Positions 56,615 through 64,000 of a DNA stretch of 64,000 nt are shown here, piece by piece (within the stretch, counting starts at the first letter, position 1; each line of letters starts with the position of its first letter). Origin of the DNA: Diploptera punctata. Its lineage: Eukaryota; Arthropoda; Insecta; Blattodea; Blaberidae. The stretch covers positions 821,501-885,500 of the forward strand of contig JASPKZ010001237.1 in NCBI GenBank assembly GCA_030220185.1. Direction: 5' to 3'. The notes below the pieces were generated by a model. It did no database searches. It had not been told where the DNA came from and saw only the letters and a list, made by a program, of their open reading frames with translations. A program made the translations under genes and the position numbers.

Positions 56615-56925
56615 AGTAAAGGTAAAGTGTTCCCACTACAGGCCTCAGGAGGCCCTTGGGGTAGTAGGAGGTTAAGGCTCCCACTTTTTCTTGACAATCG
56701 GCACTTGATGTCAGCCGGGTTGTCAGCCCTGCGTGACGGCCGCCTTTACCCCAGAACAAGCGTCTGGTACTCATTTCAGTTAGAGGCTGAGTCGACCCCA
56801 GGCCATAGTGCCGCCAGAAGGTTTGGGTCAGTTTAAAAATCCTGACCCACCGGGACTCGAACCCTCGACCTTCCGGCTTGTAGCGCAGTGCCTTAACCAC
56901 TACGCTATGGCGTGCCCCAATTCCT
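56615..56925 (-). repeat. SINE family 2, minus copy
   Basis: TGTTCCCACTACAGGCCTCAG, GACGGCCGCCTTTACCCCAG, GACTCGAACCCTCGACCTTC and TTAACCACTACGCTATGGC. It is complete, from body to head, and among the least diverged copies. Confidence 0.85.
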
Positions 56926-57470
56926 ATAATAGATATGATAATTGTATACTTTCATAGCAAAATTCTAATATATCACAGAAAGTGGACTTATTCATGTAAT
57001 TTATTACCCAACATTCAAGAAAAGAATTGCCTAAGGAAAGCTTACTGCTAGGTAATATTGTACCATCCTCCAATTAAGATGTGGGAAAAGTGTGAATCTA
57101 TTTGCTTCAAAAATAATTGTACACTTTCATAGCAAAATTCTGACATATTACAGAAGGTGGACTTCTCCGTGTAAGTTAATAGCCTATATCCAAGAAAAGA
57201 AAGGCCTAAGGAAAGCTTATTGCAAGACGATGTTATACCATTCTCCAATTAAGATGTAGGAAAAGTTTGAATCCACTTGGTTCAATTTTGAATTACTTAG
57301 AGATATTTTGTTCAATATCTAAAAATGCAGTAGTGAGGAAGCCCAGTTCATAAAATAACCGATTCAAGTGTTCTTCTAATTATATGCCAATTTTTTTCTG
57401 AAACAATGAAAAATCAAATCTATTAAATTCCAAAAAACAAACAAATTCTACAGCTCAAGTGTGTATTCAC

Positions 57471-57545
57471 CTCTCTTCCTCTTCTTTCTCAGAAAATTTG
57501 TTCTGCAGCAATGTTTCAAACTCTGTAAATAGGTCCCACACAATT
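57471..57545 (-). CDS. possible second exon of the same unknown gene
   Basis: This 75-nt minus-strand segment lies between GATAG and GAGAG|GTGAAT. It completes the split Arg codon of the exon at 58000-58084 and reads IVWDLFTEFETLLQNKF then SEKEEEER, again ending in phase 2. The polypyrimidine tract before the acceptor is weak, which lowers confidence. A SINE (57595-57875) sits in the intron between the two exons. No family is recognised; the end is a short charged run that may be coiled coil. Confidence 0.3.
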
Positions 57546-57594
57546 CTATCATTAATACATACAATTTTGAGCTAAGCATATTCATATGCTGTTA

Positions 57595-57875
57595 ACTGAT
57601 GCCTCACATCCACATGTGTTAATCATAGAGGTAGATGATCATCTAGCCAGTGTAGGGGTGACATGTGTTCAGCATGTCAGATCCCCTAGCCATTATAGCT
57701 GGTATTCTCAACCTGGAGTCGCTACTTAGCCTCACGATGCTGGGTGGGTACCGGTCCCATAAGGCCGAAATTCCACGAGAAAAATTTCCCCCATGGAGAC
57801 TCAAACCAGCGCAAGTCCCGTAGCTCTGCGCCAAGGCTTCTTGCCTTAACCACTCGGCTATGGCGCAGGACCAAA
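57595..57875 (-). repeat. SINE family 3, minus copy
   Basis: TGTTAATCATAGAGGTAGA, TAGCCATTATAGCTGG, CTCAAACCAGCGCAAGTCCC and TTAACCACTCGGCTATGGC. It lies between the two candidate exons of the unknown gene. Confidence 0.78.
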
Positions 57876-57999
57876 TATAACACAACAGGAAAGTAATTAT
57901 GATGGATGTTCAACAAGGACTGGCACTAATATTCAATAATAATTTATTGTCAAAGATTACTCATACAGATTTCTGTCCCCTTCAGAATACTTGTCTCAC

Positions 58000-58084
58000 C
58001 TCCTTTGACATTCTGGAAGATGCGCTGGAAGCAATTCTTTGACATCCTCTTCAATATCACCTCTAAAGTTCTCATTGCCTTGGA
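58000..58084 (-). CDS. possible internal exon of an unknown gene
   Basis: This is a minus-strand open segment between acceptor ATTTAG and donor GGAG|GTGAGA. It reads QGNENFRGDIEEDVKELLPA then HLPECQRR and ends in phase 2 (AG of an Arg codon). The next candidate exon downstream (57471-57545) starts with the A that completes this codon and stays open. That phase match, and a strong donor, are the reasons for calling it. The protein is acidic and I do not recognise the family. It could belong to the same transcript as the sulfotransferase exon further down the minus strand, but nothing shows that. Confidence 0.35.
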
Positions 58085-58270
58085 CTAAATGTCAAAACTG
58101 GACGAAAATTGAATGTCGCACACAGCCAATAATAAACTTGAGGTCATGAGAATTGTTTAATTAATTTTAGCTTATATTTAATAAGATCTGTTCAATATAG
58201 TATTTTAGTTAAAACACATTAATCTATTTTAATATAATAAATTTGAGAATTTTTAACATAATGAGGTTTT

Positions 58271-58715
58271 TTATTTAACTTTCACAGGGAAAGAACACTA
58301 TGAGGTTTAATTTAATAATTAAATTAATGTTTTTATTACCTCACCTCATATACTTTTTCTTCTATACTGCAGTTTCGGAGCAGTAGCAGCCCATGCTTGG
58401 TCTGAAAAACATTTAATAGATACAGAAGCTAGCCTAATCAAACAAACAGATAAACTAAAGGAACTCACAGTCTGGGAAAAAAATCCACATCCAAAAAAAC
58501 AAAAAAGAAAAACTCATGAATTTTTGAAACTCCCGCAAATTTTGACCTAATCCAGAGGTTCATCGGTCCACCGACAGAAGTAAGAAGGAAACCGCCAAAA
58601 AACGACATAACACCGGTCGACCAGAGGCTACTGACGATGGAGATAAGCTCCGAAACTGCAGTATAGAAGAAAAAGGATATGAGGTGAGGTAATAAAAACA
58701 TTAATTTAATTATTA
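58271..58715. mobile_element. PLE family F palindrome with 13-bp target duplication
   Basis: A short minus arm (58271-58380: tail GGAAAGAACACTATGAGG, TACCTCACCTCATATAC, up to TGCAGTTTCGGAG) joins at 58381 to a longer plus arm (GIY-YIG end AVAAHAWSEKHLIDTE, ELTVWEK, C-terminal module, hammerhead, no tail). ATAATGAGGTTTT is repeated at 58258-58270 and 58716-58728. It is the same family as 28687-29869. Confidence 0.87.
58628..58666 (+). ncRNA. hammerhead ribozyme motif, PLE family F (intact core)
   Basis: Stem I CTA (58628-58630), core CTGACGA (58631-58637, fits CUGANGA), unpaired T, stem II GGAG/CTCC, GAAAC (58652-58656), stem III AC/GT with loop TGCA, cleavage after GTA at 58663, then TAG pairing with CTA. 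Confidence 0.72.
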
Positions 58716-58954
58716 ATAATGAGGTTTTATTGATAAGAATCAAATTAATCGTGATTCATTTGATTCTTATTAATATTAATGTCCTTACTTCTTCAAACTT
58801 ATTAAGAATAATTTGCAGAATTTCGCAAACATCATTCAAAGCACCCTCCATACTTAATGACATTCTAAATGGCAGCCCTGAGGTCAGCATCATAACATTA
58901 CACCTGATGTCTTATTGACACAATGCCATTCATTTAATTAAAACTAAGGAATTC

Positions 58955-59440
58955 ACTCTCCATTTGCCTGTCTGTTCATCTGTCTTTGGTCCAAAAATTT
59001 TATTCTCATTTACCCGTAATCTTTAAAGAAGAAAAGATTACGAGTATTTGAGAATAAAGTTCTTAGGAACATTTTTGGACCAAAGAGAGATACCAGACAG
59101 GCAAATGGAGAAGACTTCATAACAGTGAGCTACATGATATTTATAGGAAACCAGATATAATAACAATAGTTAAGTCTAATAAACTGTGATGGGCAGGACA
59201 TGTGGCATGAATAAGAAATGAAAGAGGGACATAGAGGTTGCTTGTAGGAAAACCAGAGGGCAAATGCCCAGTTGGTAGACCAAGAATGAGATGGGAAAAT
59301 AACATCAACCATGATTTGGGGGAAGTAGATTATACAGGGGATGAGTGGAAAACTTTAGCTCAGGGTAGTGTTGCATGGAAAGCTTATCTCTCTGCAGACA
59401 TGAACCTACAAGTTAAATAGAGCCAGTGAGTTAGTTAGAT
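58955..59440. mobile_element. LINE (RTE-like) with short inverted 5' duplicate
   Basis: The main plus copy (59033-59440) runs from LRVFENKVLRNIFGPKRDTR-like to LLVGKPEGKCPVGRPRMRWE and the end TAAATAGAGCCAGTGAG. Its first about 70 bp are repeated inverted at 58957-59022 with about 10 bp between, making a hairpin. Confidence 0.82.
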
Positions 59441-59704
59441 AATATTTCACCTTCAATAGATGTGACATTCATTGTTTCAAAGACTGCACAATTTCTAATT
59501 ATTAGATTGCACTAAATGCCGTGATTAAATTCCAAACCTCTCTACAGTACATAGGGAATACTGCACTGTTGAAATGCTGGATGGGGATGTAGTGTCACAA
59601 TTGGAGCTTTTCAATAATTCATATACATGTGTCATCATTGAATTTCACATTCTCCCTTCCCTTTATCAACTCTCACTCAACGTACACATATCATAAACTG
59701 AATT

Positions 59705-60195
59705 CCTTTCTTTTGCACAATCATCATTGGCTCAACAGTCCAAAGCAGACCTCACCTCCCTCAAAAAAGATATCCAGACTTCTCTATCTCTGACAACCTG
59801 CCACCAATTCTTAATCCCTAGGAGTTAAACAACCTCTTCAACCCAGTCCATCCCTCTCAATTTTGGTCTATCAATTTTTCATCCATTCTACACCTTACTT
59901 TCCATTATTCTTTTCACTATTTCCTCCTCCTCCATTCTCTGGACATATCCCACCCACCTTAGTCTTGTCACTTTAACATTTGTGGGGAGTCATACAGTTG
60001 GTAAAGTTCTTTGTATTACCTTAGATGCCATTCTGTGTTTTCCTTGATAGGTATACATATATATATCTTCAAGATCATTCTCTCAAATATCCGAAGACTA
60101 GCCACATTACCTACCATCATTGTCCAGATCTCAGCTCCATATATATCAGTAATGGTTTTATTAGTATCTTGTAGAATTTTACTTTTGTTTTATTT
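59705..60195 (-). mobile_element. LINE fragment of a second family
   Basis: Minus strand contains GAEIWTMMVG-like, RIFERMI-like, KVTRLRWVGYVQRMEEEE and KLRGMDWVEEVV-like blocks with stops: the C-terminal tail of a LINE other than the RTE-like group. Truncated and degenerate. Confidence 0.6.
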
Positions 60196-60199
60196 GTTT

Positions 60200-63100
60200 T
60201 TTTGGATTTAAAATACATAAGTAATACAAAATAACATTTATTGGCCATCTGTATTCATTCATTTATCTCTTCTTTCACATCATTGTTCCCATTTGCTGGA
60301 GAGCTTAAATAGACAAAATTAAGTAGCAGTAGCAAGAAAGAAACACAAGGAAAAAGAGATAGGCACCCAAAATCTTTGGAGCGGATGCCATTATGAACAG
60401 ACAATGGAAGAACAGCAATCAAACACAAAGGTACGCCATTATGGGGCTCATGATACATGGATTCCACCATTTAATGTGTATAAACAAAAAGTTTTTCATC
60501 AAGTGAGTGAACAATGTGTCTGCAAAGCATGTGAAAAAAAGTGTGAACTTTACCACTACAACAAGTACAAAACAAGGACATGCTCCCTAAATTAACACAC
60601 TAATAAAAACAAATAAATCTGAATGCTCTTCCGAGAGCAACTTTTACTTATTATTATTATTAATTGACAAAATTGTCTACTTTTTCAAATTTATAGCACT
60701 CAATTTTTTTAAATTCTTAATTAGTAATATTTTTATTAGCAATAAAATATTGTTTTCTTTAGTTCATTTTCGGTACCATGGTCTGCCACAGTGGTGTATA
60801 CACTGGAAATAGTTTATTATTATCATTATTTATTTAGCCAGGTGGAGTTAAGACCATGTGGCCTCCTCTTCCACTCACCAGGAAAAACATATGTTACATT
60901 AGAATATAGCAATCACAATTAACTCTAATATTAAATACTGAATACACATTTGATCAATAAGGTAATATCTAGAAGATTAAGAATGATAATACAATGATGT
61001 TAATGATAATTAAAATTAAAACTAAAGTTAATATTAAAATATGTATAAGCAAGATAAATTAAATTTTTTGGTAGACTGTTCCTATCTAATGTACATAAAA
61101 AAACAAAGTAAAATAATGAGATATAGAAAATTAATTTGTCGGTTATGGAATATTTAAAACAAAACAAATGAAAATATTTGTTAATCTTAATACTAGTTTC
61201 ATAAAATAAATTAAATTACTAATTGAACAAAGAATACTATCAGTGAGGTGTATAAGTTACTTTGTTATTAAATAATTCTTTAGTTTGTTTTTGAACAATG
61301 TTATAGTTTGACAGCCTCTGACATAGGGCAGAAGGGATTTCAACTACACTAAAACTATGTATCTGTCATGTGTGAAATCTAAAGCTTAAAAATGCAATGA
61401 ATTGGCATTATACACACACATTTTCAATATAATGTTGGTAAATTTTCATCCAAATCATTTTATAAAAATTCCAGTTAAACTGGACTAAATACGACAAGGG
61501 TTCTAAGTCCCATCCAAAAAATATTCCAAAATGGACAGACACATATTTTCCATATCTTAAGTTAATTTTCAGAAGATCTCTCAACATATATAAATAAATA
61601 TTTTATGAATCAGAGGATAAAGGAACACACATATAATACACATAGTTGATAGAAAACAGTTTTCTTTATAAGCACAACACAAACAAATGCTCATTTATAC
61701 CTTTTTACTGCTATTTTATAAGGACCAATAATTATTCACTCCTTATTCTGGATTTTATAGAATCAGACAAGAAGATACAGTGCTGTACATAAAATATTCA
61801 CCACTTACACACACTGCTATATCAAGTAAGTGCTATTCCCGTATTGTTTTCAAAACACACAACAGTTCCATTATCTATAATATGTTTAATTATTCATTCT
61901 ATGTAAAAGCTTGACTCTGCAGATATAAATTTCCATCAGTAATAATTATGTAAAATAAATATACTATCCAAACTGCTGTATTAAACCAATAATCCAATTC
62001 TGAAAACTGGAAACTTGAAAGGTACCAGAGCAGTTTTCTAGGATTGAACAACATGTAAATGGATGAATTTCTATAATCAAATCTCATGAAAAAATTGTTT
62101 CATTTTCATAATGTTTAGTTCAGAAAGAAAAAAATCAATATTCCTTTTAAAACAGTTCAAGCAGAAAGAAGTATGAATACAAGAGGTATACATAAATCAC
62201 ATGGGTATATGTGTGACTAATGCCAATGCACTATACTTTTTTTTGAACAGTTTTAAACTTAATGGATAATTGTACCTGTATATGGATACATGGTTTTGGC
62301 AGACATTATGTAGAGAAATAATGCAAGCATTCTGAACAGTTGTTTCATTTAGTTTAAAGATGGAGTTATTGTGTATAAACAATTTATGGTTGATTTGTAT
62401 ATTTTGAGTTATTATGTTTGAACATTTATATTTGAGTTATTCAAGTTGGCCAACCATTTAGTGAATATAAGTAATATGTTAAGTAAACATTAAAAGACAG
62501 TGATAATTTTAAAATTGTTATCAACATTACAAATTCACAATTCTAGCCTCTTCATTGCATTTAAATCATTGTCTTATAAAGCAACCAATGTTTTTTTTGT
62601 TAAAAATATTTCACTGACTATTTAACTCATGCCACAAATGCTAGTCGATGACCAATCACGTTTCAATGAATGTTGTTTTACGACCAATGACAGTCGTGTT
62701 TCACCTCACTCTTTATCAATTTCTCTTTATCAGCTCTTGCTTTTGTGATAAAGAAAGCTCCTCCTTTTTAATGTTCTGAACAGGTCAAAGCATTATTTTT
62801 CTCCAACAAATACATTGAATATAGCAAATAATGAAAAGATTCCTTGATTTTACTGAGTTGTTTACTAAAAAAATGTTTGATGTGTTTCATTATTTCTCCA
62901 CTTGGGTGCACTCTTACGATATTGTGATCTTATTTGGCAATAAATAATATGATCAAGCAGCAGTGAATGAATATAACCTCACATTTCTGATTTGTTTTCA
63001 AACATTGCCATTTACATTAAATATATAAATATTTTAAAATAACTATAGTTAAACAATGATTTGTGAGTAAACAGCTTAATTTTATTCGTTAAATAGTCCT

Positions 63101-63578
63101 AACAAATGCCACTCTTGATTTTCAAATTCTCTAGATAAATTGGAAATCACTCGTGGCATTACATATGATAATTATATTCCCACATTATTCATTCACTAGT
63201 ACCCTAGAACAATGTTAATTATAATTTTGTTAATTTCAATGTGTATAAAATAATGTAGTAGTTCATATGATTATGTTCATGGAGTCATTGCCCTGCCTGC
63301 AAGTGTTATTAACGGTTGTCAAACCAGTTTTCTCTACACAAAAAATTTGCATTTGTACTCTTCTTTAAATTTGTAAAACCTGAGAAAGTTGTGAAACGGA
63401 TAAAGAGATGATTTGTGTATCCTATATTTGCTGATCTTTTCTGAAATAAAGATTTTTGTGAAGTATCAATTATAAATTTAATTGAAATATTACGATATTC
63501 TAGAATTCTTATGTAAAATTGACCAGTGTGAAGATACAAATAATCTAGTGCAATGTTATAAACATTTAATGCTTAATT
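60200..63578. other. long AT-rich stretch without recognisable gene
   Basis: No exon or PLE, LINE or SINE match was supported. A block near 60830-60895 (GGAGTTAAGACCATGTGGCC, TCTTCCACTCACCAGG) looks like the end of a dispersed repeat I cannot name. Confidence 0.35.
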
Positions 63579-63590
63579 ATAAATATTACA

Positions 63591-63806
63591 TTTGTAAATT
63601 AATGAGTAATTTTTTACATCTTACCTCATATTTTATGTTTCTTTAAACACGGGAACTAATTTTCAAGAGAAGGATCTCTCTCATTTTCAACTGACATTAT
63701 GACTCGTAAAACAAAACATAACATAAAATATGAGGTAAGATGTAAAAAATGACTCATTAATTTATGAATTAAGAACCTCAATGTTATTTCCCATATTTAA
63801 CAATGA
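63591..63806. mobile_element. PLE family K palindrome with 12-bp target duplication
   Basis: Minus arm 63591 to about 63650 with hammerhead remnant to about 63705; plus arm about 63715-63775 (ACATAAAATATGAGGTAAGA). The plus arm has the tail (CCTCAATGTTATTTCCC). ATAAATATTACA is repeated at 63579-63590 and 63807-63818. No coding sequence. Confidence 0.83.
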
Positions 63807-63821
63807 ATAAATATTACACTC

Positions 63822-63849
63822 AATATGTGTGTGTGTGTGTGTGTGTGTA
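63822..63849. repeat. TG dinucleotide microsatellite
   Basis: About 14 TG units just after the PLE target duplication. Confidence 0.95.
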
Positions 63850-64000
63850 CATATCATTTTCATATTATTTACGAAGTGTAATGACTAATGACATGTAAGA
63901 TTAATATGACTAGTGAAAATGTGTAATTGATTTTAAGAATAGCTTCATTTTCACTTTACCTTCGTGAGGTTAATTGAAATTGGTGACTAGTGCATACAAA

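Larger units (their letters stand above)
58225..58790 (-). mobile_element. older PLE family E end, split by a family F insertion
   Basis: Left part 58225-58270 (TTTGAGAATTTTTAACATAA, ATGAGGTTTT) is the inverted family-E tail. It resumes after 58728 with ATTGATAAGAATCAAATTAA and ends in a small hairpin. The family F palindrome lies between. Confidence 0.65.

Noticed and set aside
60404..60595. 63-codon Cys-rich plus ORF (CVCKACEKKC)
   Set aside because: No matching splice structure or family; the Cys spacing is suggestive only.
1..64000. CRISPR array or bacterial operon
   Set aside because: The regular repeats are dispersed retroelement ends and microsatellites; there are no short spacers at constant spacing, and the genes have introns.

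Overview
The window looks like AT-rich genomic DNA from a large-genome, repeat-rich animal, most likely a hemimetabolous insect such as a cockroach, stick insect or orthopteran. That placement is an inference from long introns, RTE-like LINEs, tRNA-derived SINEs, mariner and piggyBac-type elements and very many Penelope-like elements (PLEs). No bacterial-style gene organisation is present.

Host genes are sparse. On the + strand, five exons (914-1051, 1662-1857, 6065-6205, 16442-16679, 18696-18937) encode the C-terminal part of a PM20D1-like M20 metallohydrolase. All junction phases agree, but an 8-A run in the first exon shifts the frame. On the - strand, 52030-52710 is the 3'-terminal exon of a carbohydrate sulfotransferase of the CHST11/C4ST type. 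Two phase-compatible small exons on the - strand (58000-58084, 57471-57545) may belong to an unidentified gene.

Most of the rest is mobile DNA. About ten PLE families occur, recognised by GIY-YIG endonuclease pieces, one RT piece with YVDD, a conserved C-terminal MNFEIP-like module, hammerhead-ribozyme-like motifs and a terminal CCTCATA box plus tail. Nearly every PLE copy is a head-to-head palindrome: two inverted copies whose 3' ends point outward. Exactly one arm carries the roughly 40-bp tail. In 13 palindromes the whole unit lies between 12-14 bp direct repeats, so the palindrome itself is the inserted unit. Two are nested inside older PLE copies. LINE and SINE copies also occur as inverted pairs.

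Layout: 1-19000, PM20D1 gene with introns full of repeats; 19000-32400, dense PLE palindromes (20.1, 22.9, 24.4, 27.3, 28.7, 31.0 and 32.0 kb); 33.8-43.1 kb, SINEs, LINE pieces and a Tc1/mariner-superfamily copy (37.7-38.9 kb); 43.5-48.6 kb, PLE palindrome cluster; 49.6-53.6 kb, MITEs and the sulfotransferase exon; 54.2-60.2 kb, foldback repeat, LINEs including an internally deleted copy with an intact ORF, SINEs and a nested PLE; 60.2-63.6 kb, nothing recognisable; 63.6-63.8 kb, a last PLE palindrome.
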